Notes: generated by a model from the sequence alone, not told the origin. A stretch of DNA of 15,273 nt from Planctomycetota bacterium (GCA_009926815.1 RFOC01000028.1:1-15273); one strand, 5' to 3'. Counted from the first letter of the stretch, positions 7,451 through 14,572 are shown. Made by a program: numbers and translations.

Positions 7451-7456
7451 GTTTGG

Positions 7457-8614
7457 GTGCCGCTGGTGCTGCTGCTCATCCTGCTGTCCGCGCTGCCCGA
7501 TGCCATGGTGGTTCCGGTGCTGCGCGATCTCCTGGTGGAGCGGTACGGCGCCACGGCCGAGCAGTCGCAGGCCTTCCTGGCGATCAACCTGCTCGGCGCG
7601 GGGCTGGCGGTGCCGCTGGTGCGGCGGCTGCGCGGGCGGTTTCCCGCGTGGAGCATCGCGGCCGCGGGGGCCATGGCGGATGGCTGGCTGCTGGCGCTCA
7701 TGTGGTTGCCGATCGGTTTCCCGGCCACGCTCGTCCTGCGTTGCATCGAGGGGGTGGCGGATGTGCTGACCTTTGCCGCCCTCTTCCAGTTGCTGGGCTC
7801 CTCCCGCGTTTCGGGACTGGCCTGGCGGATGGGCACGGGCGCCACCGCGCTGATCGCCGGTCTGGGGGTGGGCGCGATCGTGGGTGGCATGGCCGCGAGG
7901 GCCAGCGGTCAGGGGGCCACCGTCACGTTTGGCCTGGGTGCCGGCGCCTGCGTGATCACGTCCATCCTGGCCATGGTGGCGGCTCGGCGACTGGAGGCAC
8001 GGGAAACCCCTGTGTCCGTGGAGGCGGCTGCCCCCGCGGCGGATCGGATGCCGCTCTGGCCCATGCTTCTCATGGCGGCCGCGGACCGGGCCACCGGTGC
8101 CGCCTTGACGGCCGTGTTCGCCAGCTTCCTGGCCCGCAACATGGGCTACGACCCCGCCGAGCGAGGCCGTCTGGTGGGCCTGCCGCTGCTGCTCATGGCC
8201 CTTGGCGCGGCGCCGGCCGGATGGCTGGCCGATCGGCTGGGTCCGCTTCGCACGCGCACGCTCGCATCCATGGGTTACGCCGCGTGTTTCGCGGTGGTGG
8301 CCTGGGCGGGCTCCTCCACCGTGGTGCTCAGCGGCGTGCTGCTGGTGCTTGGGCTTGCGGCAGCACCGCTTCTGCCGGCCTCGCTCTCGCTCACGGTCCG
8401 ATGCGGTCGCGCATCGGCCGGTCTGGCGGCGTTCCGCGCGGCCGGGGACGGCGGTTACTTCGCCGGGATCGTGACCGTGGTGGCGGTGGGCGCCTGGATG
8501 GGTGGCGATCGACTGGTGACCCAGCAATGGCTCATGACCGGTTTCGCCGCGGTGCACGCGGCGGTGACCGTGGTGGCCTGGCGGCGGCTCCGGCTGGGCG
8601 TCAGTTGCGGGTGA
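7457..8614 (+). CDS. Major facilitator superfamily (MFS) transporter, substrate unknown
   Basis: A 385-residue polytopic inner-membrane protein, rich in L, A, G and V, with about 11-12 hydrophobic segments in two halves split near residue 190 by a hydrophilic linker (ARRLEARETPVSVEAAAPAADRM area). The MFS motif A is clear in the second half (GWLADRLGPLRTR, about 253-265) and degenerate in the first (VRRLRGRFP). Acidic residues in TM1 (D15) and near other helices could couple protons, but no substrate signature is visible; drug/sugar efflux-type MFS is as far as I can go. The start must be GTG at 7457, because an in-frame stop lies 10 nt upstream, so TM1 begins almost at residue 1. The 3' end overlaps the sigma-factor gene by 14 bp, tail to tail. 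Confidence 0.83.
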   Translation: MPLVLLLILLSALPDAMVVPVLRDLLVERYGATAEQSQAFLAINLLGAGLAVPLVRRLRGRFPAWSIAAAGAMADGWLLALMWLPIGFPATLVLRCIEGVADVLTFAALFQLLGSSRVSGLAWRMGTGATALIAGLGVGAIVGGMAARASGQGATVTFGLGAGACVITSILAMVAARRLEARETPVSVEAAAPAADRMPLWPMLLMAAADRATGAALTAVFASFLARNMGYDPAERGRLVGLPLLLMALGAAPAGWLADRLGPLRTRTLASMGYAACFAVVAWAGSSTVVLSGVLLVLGLAAAPLLPASLSLTVRCGRASAGLAAFRAAGDGGYFAGIVTVVAVGAWMGGDRLVTQQWLMTGFAAVHAAVTVVAWRRLRLGVSCG

Positions 8615-9638
8615 CCGTGGGGGGCAGCGTCTCGCCGCGGAGATCCTCGAGCGCCAGCCGAAGCTTCTCCAGCGCCTTGTTCTGGATCTGACGGACCCGC
8701 TCCTTGGTCAGTCCCACCATCTGTCCCACCTGCTCGAGCGTGAGCGAGGGATGTCCCGCCGGGCTGTCGAGGCCGAAGCGGTGAAGGATGACCCGACGCT
8801 CCACGTCCGTGAGTTCCGCCCGGTCGCTCTCGACCAGGAAGCGGACCTCGGCGGCGCTGTCACGCTCGTGCTGAAGACGCACGGTCTCGAGGTGGTTCGA
8901 CCGCTCGAATTCCGGGTCGAACTCGCTCGGGAACCGCTGGCGGTGCTTGACCAGCTTGATGCCGAAGCGACTGAACGCCTTCAGGATGGCGCGGCACGCG
9001 TAGGTGCTGAACTTGAACCCGCGGCCGCAGTCGAACTTGTCGACGCTGCGCATGAGGGCCATGTTGCCCTCGCCGATCAGGTCGGGGAAATCCGTCTCGC
9101 CCAGCCGGACGCGGCGCGCCATGGCCAGCACCAGCGCCAGGTTGATCTCCGAGATCTGCTCGCGGTACTTCCGGGCGAGTCGGTACCACCGCAGCATCTC
9201 GCGAGCCTCATCCGTGGTGGGGGAGCGGCCCTGCAGGCCCTCCTGGATCTGGCGGACGCGCCAGCGGGCGTAGTTGAACTGGAGGAAGATGACCCGTTCC
9301 TGGGCCGCCGTCAGCAGCACGGATCCGTTGCGAGCCTGCCGCTGCTTCTGCTCCTTCTCGGACAGGTCATCCATGAGAGGCCGGTACCAGGTCACGTCGG
9401 GCCGTGCGATGGGCGCGGGCTTCTCGTAGATCGCGCGTTCCGCGTCGGGCTTGCGGAATTCGGGCGAGTCCATGAAGTCCATGGGCTCGGCCATGATCTC
9501 CAGGAGCAGGGCCTCGTCACTGGGGGTCAGGCCCACCCGGGCCGAGGCGCCTGGGCGCGAGTTGTCACGCACCGCAGGCCGCTTCCGCTGACGCACGCGA
9601 TCGATGGGGGAATTGGAACCGAAGATGGAATTGCTCAT
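8601..9638 (-). CDS. Sigma-70 family RNA polymerase sigma factor with divergent region 2.4 and no region 3
   Basis: A 345-residue sigma factor that would direct RNA polymerase to a set of promoters. Region 1.2/2.1-like helices run from about 108 to 165; the core-binding region 2 is clear (DLIGEGNMALMRSVDKFD, 186-203; FKFSTYA, 208-214). After FSTYA the usual WWIRQ(A/S)I recognition helix of region 2.4 is replaced by CRAILKAFSRFG, and no region 3 can be recognised before region 4. Region 4 is strong: LTDVERRVILHRFGL (276-290) and the -35-binding helix-turn-helix SLTLEQVGQMVGLTKERVRQIQNKALEKL (298-326). I chose the ATG at 9638 because it has AAGGAG 4 nt upstream; an earlier in-frame start (9725) has none. 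The N-terminal ~100 residues are basic then acidic and unlike primary sigma. It is not ECF-type either, which would be ~190 residues. Which promoters it reads is unknown. Confidence 0.85.
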   Translation of the reverse strand: MSNSIFGSNSPIDRVRQRKRPAVRDNSRPGASARVGLTPSDEALLLEIMAEPMDFMDSPEFRKPDAERAIYEKPAPIARPDVTWYRPLMDDLSEKEQKQRQARNGSVLLTAAQERVIFLQFNYARWRVRQIQEGLQGRSPTTDEAREMLRWYRLARKYREQISEINLALVLAMARRVRLGETDFPDLIGEGNMALMRSVDKFDCGRGFKFSTYACRAILKAFSRFGIKLVKHRQRFPSEFDPEFERSNHLETVRLQHERDSAAEVRFLVESDRAELTDVERRVILHRFGLDSPAGHPSLTLEQVGQMVGLTKERVRQIQNKALEKLRLALEDLRGETLPPTVTRN

Positions 9639-9837
9639 GGGTCTCCTTGGGCTGGCCGCCTCCTGCGGCCTTCCTGCGCCGGCTGCTTCGTGGGAAGCCG
9701 GTGCGTGTGCGGATCTGACGAGCAAACGCAGTGCCGAGAGGTTCGGCCTTGGGGGCCGAGCCGAGGCGCCGAGCGGCAGCGCCCTGCAGCCCCGTTCGAT
9801 GACCCCGCCCCAGCGGTTTCAGTTCACGATGAAAGCG
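9639..9837 (-). other. Sigma-factor leader region
   Basis: About 200 nt without a gene between the sigma-factor start and the ndk terminator. It ends in a strong Shine-Dalgarno (AAGGAG on the minus strand, 9643-9648). A 6-bp perfect stem-loop TCGGCC/GGCCGA lies at 9743-9759 (loop of 5). No -35/-10 pair is convincing, so the promoter is not located. The long leader for a regulatory gene leaves room for post-transcriptional control, which is inference. Confidence 0.4.
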
Positions 9838-9877
9838 AAAAATGAGCGAGGTCCCCCCGTATACAGGGAGGACCTCG
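9838..9877 (-). terminator. Likely intrinsic terminator of ndk
   Basis: On the minus strand an 8-bp perfect stem CGAGGTCC/GGACCTCG (outer arms 9870-9877 and 9847-9854), extended inward by three more G-C pairs around a GTATAC-containing loop. It is followed after 4 nt by TTTTT (9838-9842) and more pyrimidines. It sits 52 nt past the ndk stop codon. The 4-nt offset to the U-tract makes it slightly weaker than ideal. Confidence 0.7.
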
Positions 9878-9928
9878 AACGATTCCACGTTTGCGGAAAT
9901 TCGATCAGGAACGAAAGGTTTCCGGACG

Positions 9929-10399
9929 TTACTCCGGCTTCCCGCCGCTCATGTCGTAGATCCAGCACTCGGACGCCCGCTTGAAGTCCAGGACCTCGCC
10001 CGACTTGAAGAAGAGACCCAGTTCGCGGGTGGCTGCCTCCGGGCTGTCCGATCCGTGGATCAGGTTGAAGCTGTTGGAGACGCCGAAGTCGCCGCGGATG
10101 GTGCCGGCGGCAGCCTTGCTGCCAAAGGTGGCACCCATCATGCCTCGCGCAATGGCGATGGCACCGTTGCCGCGCAGGGCCAGCACCAGCACCGGGCTGC
10201 TGGTCATGAACTTGACCAGACCCGCGTAGAACGGCTTGCCCGCGTGGTCCTTGTAGTGCTGGGCGGCCAGTTCCTGCGAGATCTGCATGAGCTTGCAGCC
10301 AACCACCTGAAGGCCCTTGTCCTCGAAGCGGCCGATGATGCGTCCCATGAGGCCCCGCTGGACGGCGTCGGGCTTCAGGATGATGAGCGTGGTTTCCAT
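9929..10399 (-). CDS. ndk: Nucleoside diphosphate kinase
   Basis: Transfers the gamma-phosphate of ATP to NDPs through a phosphohistidine, balancing NTP/dNTP pools in the cytoplasm. 156 residues, slightly longer than the usual ~140-150, with a short C-terminal extension. Family motifs: N-terminal TLIILKPDAVQRGLMGRII (substrate-pocket Lys), FYAGLVKFM (about 57-65), and the active-site NLIHGSDSPEAA with catalytic His115. RGDFGVSN (102-109) is the second phosphate-binding part. The ATG at 10399 has AGGAG about 9 nt upstream. It is monocistronic: a divergent top6B lies upstream and a hairpin terminator follows. Identity is firm. Confidence 0.96.
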   Translation of the reverse strand: METTLIILKPDAVQRGLMGRIIGRFEDKGLQVVGCKLMQISQELAAQHYKDHAGKPFYAGLVKFMTSSPVLVLALRGNGAIAIARGMMGATFGSKAAAGTIRGDFGVSNSFNLIHGSDSPEAATRELGLFFKSGEVLDFKRASECWIYDMSGGKPE

Positions 10400-10453
10400 G
10401 AGTGGGGTCTCCTGTGGGGGTGCTGGAAGGGCGGGAAGGATAGCGTGTCCAGG

Positions 10454-10473
10454 CCGCTTCCGGCGTGAAGCGG
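10454..10473. repeat. 7-bp perfect inverted repeat in the ndk-top6B control region
   Basis: CCGCTTC and GAAGCGG flank a 6-nt spacer (CGGCGT). It lies between the divergent ndk and top6B genes, 55 nt from the ndk start and 73 nt from the top6B start. It has no U-tract on either strand, so an operator or mRNA hairpin is more likely than a terminator. Confidence 0.5.
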
Positions 10474-10503
10474 ATCGGAAAAGAGGCAGGGAATGCCGCC
10501 TGA

Positions 10504-10523
10504 ATGCCGAAACTTGGCATACT
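10504..10523 (+). promoter_or_regulatory. Candidate top6B promoter (extended -10) overlapping an inverted repeat
   Basis: ATGCC and GGCAT (10504-10508, 10516-10520) form a perfect 5-bp inverted repeat with a 7-nt spacer. It overlaps TGG-CATACT (10515-10523), which fits an extended -10 (TGn then CATACT, 4 of 6 to TATAAT). No clear -35 is present, as expected of extended -10 promoters. Transcription would start near 10530, leaving a short leader with GGAGG at 10537-10541 and the ATG at 10546. The repeat over the -10 would suit a repressor site; that is inference. Confidence 0.4.
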
Positions 10524-10545
10524 GCCTTTCCGACATGGAGGTCTC

Positions 10546-12561
10546 ATGCAAGGCACGGAAGCCGCGTTGATGGAGAAGCGTTCCCAGGCCCCCTCGAAGC
10601 CCGCCGGCAAGCGGCGAGGCTCCACCGCCGAGGAGATGGCGGGTCGCCAGCGCGACATCAGCGTCAGCGAGTTCTTCGCCAAGAACCGGCACCTGCTCGG
10701 GTTCGACAATCCGCGGAAGGCCCTGCTGACCACGGTGAAGGAGGCGGTCGACAACAGTCTCGATGCCTGCGAGGAGGCGGGCATCCTTCCCGAGATCACG
10801 GTGATCATCGAGGACCTGCAGCCCGACCGGCCCGCGACCGCCAAGAGCTCGCGCTACCGGGTGACCGTGGTCGACAACGGGCCGGGCATCGTGCGCAAGC
10901 AGGTCGAGAACATCTTCGGCCGCCTGCTCTACGGCAGCAAGTTCCACCGCCTGAAGATGAGCCGGGGCCAGCAGGGCATCGGCATCAGCGCGGCGGGCAT
11001 GTACGGGCTCATCACCACGGGCAAGCCCATGGTGATCCACACCAAGCCCGGCGCGAAGCAGCCTGCGCACCACATCGAGCTGGCGATGAACACGAAGACC
11101 AACCGCGCGGAGGTCACGCTGGACAAGGAGACCGGCGACTTCCCGCCGCAGCGACTGCGCGGCCTGACCGCGGGCACCAAGGCGCTGGCCGCCGAGAAGG
11201 GCGGCCTGCTGGACGCGGAGAGCTATCGCAGCGGCACCTGCGTGAGCATCGAGCTGGAGGGTCGGTACCAGCGCGGGCGCGGAAGCGTGGACGAGTTCCT
11301 CGAGCTCACCGCCATCGCCAATCCGCATGGCCGGTTCGTGTTCGTGCCGCCGAGCCGGGTGAGTGCCGACGACGGCGATGCGCCGATCCTGGCGAAGGCC
11401 GAGGCGGGCGCCGCCGTCGCCGCGACGGAGACCACGGAATCGCAGGGCGTGACCGTGTTCCCCCGTGGCGTGCAGGAATTGCCGCCCGAGACGCGCGAGA
11501 TCCAGCCGCATCCCAAGGGCATCGAGCTGGGCACGCTGCTGCAGATGCTGAAGGACTACGAGGCCACCGACAAGGGCACGCTGTTCAATTTCCTGCAGGA
11601 ACGTTTCTGCCGGGTGAGCAGCGCCACCGCGGGCACGCTGTGCGAGAAGGTGGGGGCCACCAGCCGCCGGAAGGTGTCGGACGTGGAGCCGCCCATGGCG
11701 GAGAAGCTCTTCGACGCCTTCCAGGACGCGAAGCTGGCGCCGCCGCCGACCGACTGCCTGGCGCCGATCGGCGTTCGGCAGCTGCTGGCCGGCATGCTCA
11801 AGGGCGTGAAGGCGGAGTTCTACGCCGCCAGCAGTCGGGAGGCCGAGGTGTACCGCGGCCGGCCATTCCAGATCGAGGCCGCGATCGCCTTCGGCGGCGA
11901 CCTGCCGGCGGACGAGCCATCGCGCGTGATCCGCTTCGCCAACCGCGTGCCGCTGCTCTTCCAGCAGAGCGCCTGCAGCAGCTTCAAGGCGGTGATCGAG
12001 ACCAGCTGGCGGAACTACAACCTGCAGCAGCCGCGAGGCGGCCTGCCGGTGGGGCCGCTGGTGATCATGATCCACATGGCGAGCGTGTGGGTGCCGTTCA
12101 CCAGCGAGAGCAAGGAAGCCATCGCCGACTACGACGAGATCCGCAAGGAGATGCGGCTGGCGCTCATGGAGTGCGGCCGCAAGCTGGGCACCTACCTGAA
12201 CAAGCGGCAGCGCATGCAGCGCGAGAGCGAGCGGCGCGACGTGTTCGAGCGCTACATCGGCGAGATCAGCAAGGCGCTGCACGAGATCACCGGCACCGAC
12301 GCCAAGCGCGTGTACGAGGCGCTGGTGAAGCAGGCCAAGAGCCGCACCGCCGTGGCCGATCAGGTGCTCGACGAGGACGGCAAGGTGGTGAAGGACGAGC
12401 CCGTGGACCAGGACGGCGTGGTCATCGTCGATCGCGGGCCGATGGCCGGAGCGGCTCCGGCCGCGGCGCCGGTGGCCGAGGCCCCGAAGCGGAAGCGGTC
12501 GGCCTCGCCGGCCCCGAAGGGCCGCGGCAAGGGTGCGGGCGAAGGTCCGGGACTGTTCTGA
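10546..12561 (+). CDS. top6B: DNA topoisomerase VI subunit B (GHKL ATPase)
   Basis: ATPase subunit of a type IIB topoisomerase that passes one duplex through another to relax supercoils and decatenate DNA. 671 residues. The Bergerat (GHKL) fold has N-box KEAVDNSLDA (E66, N70, D73), G1 VVDNGPGI (D110-I115) and G2 GQQGIGISAAGMYG (141-154). The H2TH domain follows at about 323-400 (PHPKGIELGTL, then TDKGTLFNFL), and the transducer at about 405-545. The latter carries the switch-lysine motif VPFTSESKEAIA (K523) and the QPRGGLPVGPL segment. I use the ATG at 10546 (GGAGG 4 nt upstream) rather than one at 10504, which lies in the promoter. Compared with archaeal forms there is a ~30-residue Ala/Asp-rich insert around 272-302 and a basic, Ala/Pro/Lys-rich disordered tail from about 600. 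top6A follows after 24 nt. Family identity is very firm. Confidence 0.96.
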   Translation: MQGTEAALMEKRSQAPSKPAGKRRGSTAEEMAGRQRDISVSEFFAKNRHLLGFDNPRKALLTTVKEAVDNSLDACEEAGILPEITVIIEDLQPDRPATAKSSRYRVTVVDNGPGIVRKQVENIFGRLLYGSKFHRLKMSRGQQGIGISAAGMYGLITTGKPMVIHTKPGAKQPAHHIELAMNTKTNRAEVTLDKETGDFPPQRLRGLTAGTKALAAEKGGLLDAESYRSGTCVSIELEGRYQRGRGSVDEFLELTAIANPHGRFVFVPPSRVSADDGDAPILAKAEAGAAVAATETTESQGVTVFPRGVQELPPETREIQPHPKGIELGTLLQMLKDYEATDKGTLFNFLQERFCRVSSATAGTLCEKVGATSRRKVSDVEPPMAEKLFDAFQDAKLAPPPTDCLAPIGVRQLLAGMLKGVKAEFYAASSREAEVYRGRPFQIEAAIAFGGDLPADEPSRVIRFANRVPLLFQQSACSSFKAVIETSWRNYNLQQPRGGLPVGPLVIMIHMASVWVPFTSESKEAIADYDEIRKEMRLALMECGRKLGTYLNKRQRMQRESERRDVFERYIGEISKALHEITGTDAKRVYEALVKQAKSRTAVADQVLDEDGKVVKDEPVDQDGVVIVDRGPMAGAAPAAAPVAEAPKRKRSASPAPKGRGKGAGEGPGLF

Positions 12562-12585
12562 GCACGCAACGAAGGAATCGAACCC

Positions 12586-13710
12586 ATGGCGAAGTCAGGC
12601 AAGGCGGGCGGCCGCAAGGAGCGCGACCAGCGCACCGAGCGCAAGATCGTGGAGATGGCGGAGGGGGTGGCCAGGTCCGCCCTCGGCGGCCGCGAGCCGC
12701 AGGTGGCCATTCCCACGCGGGCCCGCAGCAACACCATCTGGAACAAGCGCAAGGGCATCCTGGAGATGGGCAAGGCCAGCCAGGATCGGCAGCTCTTCAA
12801 CCTGAACCAGGCCAAGAGCTTCATGCAGACCATGCTGCACGGCAGCAGCGTGAAGGACCTGATCGCCGCCGACAAGACGCTGAGCCTTCGTGGCATGTTC
12901 TACAAGGGCCTGCACACCGTGGCCGGCACCAAGGAGAAGACCTTCGCCGATCAGGACGAGAGCGACGGCATCCTGGAGGACCTGGAGGTGTCGCTGGGGG
13001 CCCTGCGCGAGGAGCTCCACATCTTCGCCAAGAAGGCCGGCACCATGGTGGGCAACATCACGCTGGTGGACTCCGGCGACGAGATCGACTGTCGGCGCAT
13101 GGGCAGCGGCGGCTACGCCATTCCCAGCATCGTGGAGCCGGACGTGATCCAGTTCAAGAGGTGCGAGGCGAAGTTCGTGCTGCACGTGGAGAAGAACACG
13201 GTGTGGAGCCGCTTCAACGAGGACCGCTTCTGGGAGAAGCACAACTGCATCCTCACCGAGGGCGGCGGCCAGCCGCCACGCGGCGTGCGTCGCCTGCTGC
13301 GGCGACTGCACGAGGAACTGAACCTGCCCATCTACTGCCTGCTCGACTGCGACCCCTGGGGGCACTACATCTACAGCGTGATCAAGCAGGGCAGCATCTC
13401 GCTGGCGTTCGAGAGCGAGCGGCTGGCCATTCCCGAGGCCAAGTTCCTGGGCATCCGGGCGAAGGACTACAAGGCCTGCGGCCTCTCCGATGACGTGCAG
13501 ATCGCCCTGAACGACACCGACATCAAGCGAGCCAAGGAGATCGCCGCCTACCCGTGGTTCGAGGACCACAAGGGCTGGCAGCGGGAGATCGAGGGACTGC
13601 TCGGCAACGGGTTCAAGATGGAGGTGGAGTCGCTGATCACGAAGGACATCTCCTACGTGACCGAGACGTACGTGCCGCAGCGCCTCAAGGCGAAGGACTG
13701 GCTGGACTGA
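12586..13710 (+). CDS. top6A: DNA topoisomerase VI subunit A (Spo11-like DNA cleavage subunit)
   Basis: The cleaving subunit of Topo VI, homologous to eukaryotic Spo11. 374 residues, the usual length. The winged-helix CAP domain holds the catalytic tyrosine, most likely Y106 in LSLRGMFYKGLHT, which forms a 5'-phosphotyrosyl link. The Toprim domain binds Mg2+ through E202 (HVEKNTVWSRF) and D254/D256 (LLDCDPWGHYIY), with the GGGQPPRGVRRLL segment (226-238) between them. The C-terminal part includes ALNDTDIKRAKEI (307-319) and ISYVTETYVPQRL (355-367), as in archaeal Top6A. The N-terminal ~20 residues are strongly basic. It starts 24 nt after top6B with AAGGAA 7 nt upstream, so both subunits come from one mRNA. 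Its last 26 bp overlap the convergent histidine-kinase gene. All catalytic residues that I can identify are present, so it should be active. Confidence 0.96.
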   Translation: MAKSGKAGGRKERDQRTERKIVEMAEGVARSALGGREPQVAIPTRARSNTIWNKRKGILEMGKASQDRQLFNLNQAKSFMQTMLHGSSVKDLIAADKTLSLRGMFYKGLHTVAGTKEKTFADQDESDGILEDLEVSLGALREELHIFAKKAGTMVGNITLVDSGDEIDCRRMGSGGYAIPSIVEPDVIQFKRCEAKFVLHVEKNTVWSRFNEDRFWEKHNCILTEGGGQPPRGVRRLLRRLHEELNLPIYCLLDCDPWGHYIYSVIKQGSISLAFESERLAIPEAKFLGIRAKDYKACGLSDDVQIALNDTDIKRAKEIAAYPWFEDHKGWQREIEGLLGNGFKMEVESLITKDISYVTETYVPQRLKAKDWLD

Positions 13711-14572
13711 CCGTGGGGCCGCCGAGCGGCAGCCGGATGGTGAAGCAGGTGCCCCGATCCGGCCCGTTGAACAGGCTGATGGTGCCGCCGTGCTCCTCCA
13801 CGATGCGCCGGGTGGTGGCCAGGCCCAGGCCGCTGCCGCCGGGCTTGGTGCTGGCGTAGGGGCGGAAGATCGTTCCCCGTCGATCCTCGGGAATCCCCGG
13901 GCCGCTGTCGATCACGCTCAGGCGTGCCTCCTGACCGGTGGAGTCCAGTTCCAGCCGAAGCAGCAGCTCGCCCCGGCGATCTCCGGGCTCGGAGCGGCCC
14001 TCGGGATTCATGGCCTGCACCGCGTTGATGGCCAGGTTCAGCAGCGCCTGCTTCAGCAGCCCGGCATCCACGCGCGCGACCACCGGCACGCCGGGGACAT
14101 CCAGCCGCAGCAGGATGCCGCAGCGATCGGCCTGCGCGTGGAAGAAGTCGGACAGCTGCTGCAGCAGTTCCCGCAGGTCCTGGGGCTGAGGGTCCAGCTT
14201 CATGCGACCCGCGAACTGCAGGAAGTCGCTCAGGATGTCCTTCAGTCGGCCGCTCTCGCGGGCCAGGGCATCCACGCGGCGGGCCACGGTGCCCCGGATC
14301 CCCTCGGGAAGCTCGGCGTCCAGGACCTCCTCTCGAAGGAGCTGCGCGTTCAGGGTGAGCGTGCTGAGCGGATTCTTGATCTCGTGCGCCAGGCCACTGG
14401 TCATGCTGCCGAGTTCGGCCAGGCGTTCGGCGGCCTGGGCCCGGCGCTCCGCCTCGATGGCGCGGTGGGCTCGGCGCCGGAGCGCCCCGGCCGACGCCAT
14501 CGCCGTGGCGACAAGCCCCGCGACCGCCCCCAGGGCGAACGCGAGCAGCGTGGATGGATCATTCAACGGCAC
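13685..14572 (-). CDS. Membrane-anchored sensor histidine kinase (NtrB/ZraS-like)
   Basis: A 295-residue two-component kinase. One N-terminal transmembrane helix (about 8-30: LLAFALGAVAGLVATAMASA) is followed by a basic stretch and a coiled helix, then the HisKA dimerisation domain with H-box SGLAHEIKNPLSTL (phospho-acceptor H63). The HATPase_c domain has the N box NLAINAVQAM (about 180-189), G1 VIDSGPGIPE (about 221-230), F box IFRPYASTKPGGSGLGLA (about 236-253) and the final GTCFTIRLPL strand. No periplasmic sensor or PAS domain is present, so the signal is likely membrane-based or comes from a partner. The start is GTG at 14572 with GGAGGG about 8 nt upstream. No response-regulator gene is adjacent. 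The 3' end overlaps top6A by 26 bp on the other strand. Confidence 0.93.
   Translation of the reverse strand: MPLNDPSTLLAFALGAVAGLVATAMASAGALRRRAHRAIEAERRAQAAERLAELGSMTSGLAHEIKNPLSTLTLNAQLLREEVLDAELPEGIRGTVARRVDALARESGRLKDILSDFLQFAGRMKLDPQPQDLRELLQQLSDFFHAQADRCGILLRLDVPGVPVVARVDAGLLKQALLNLAINAVQAMNPEGRSEPGDRRGELLLRLELDSTGQEARLSVIDSGPGIPEDRRGTIFRPYASTKPGGSGLGLATTRRIVEEHGGTISLFNGPDRGTCFTIRLPLGGPTVSPASPSP

Noticed and set aside
6721..8691. A 656-codon plus-strand open frame spanning scoA and the MFS gene
   Set aside because: It runs antisense to scoA and then out of frame with the MFS gene; its sequence is low-complexity R/G/A/H and lacks hydrophobic or catalytic patterns.
9639..9725. An upstream start for the sigma factor at 9725
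   Set aside because: It adds 29 residues of low-complexity Ala/Pro/Arg with no ribosome-binding site; the ATG at 9638 has AAGGAG.
9780..9840. A possible ECF-type promoter (GAAC...GTC) before the sigma factor
   Set aside because: Only partial matches to the -35 and -10 consensus, and the spacing is uncertain.
10317..13493. A 1058-codon open frame on the plus strand across top6B and top6A
   Set aside because: It is an out-of-frame shadow in GC-rich coding DNA: it is dominated by R, G, Q, H, A and P, has no domain, and overlaps two genes with clear catalytic motifs in another frame.
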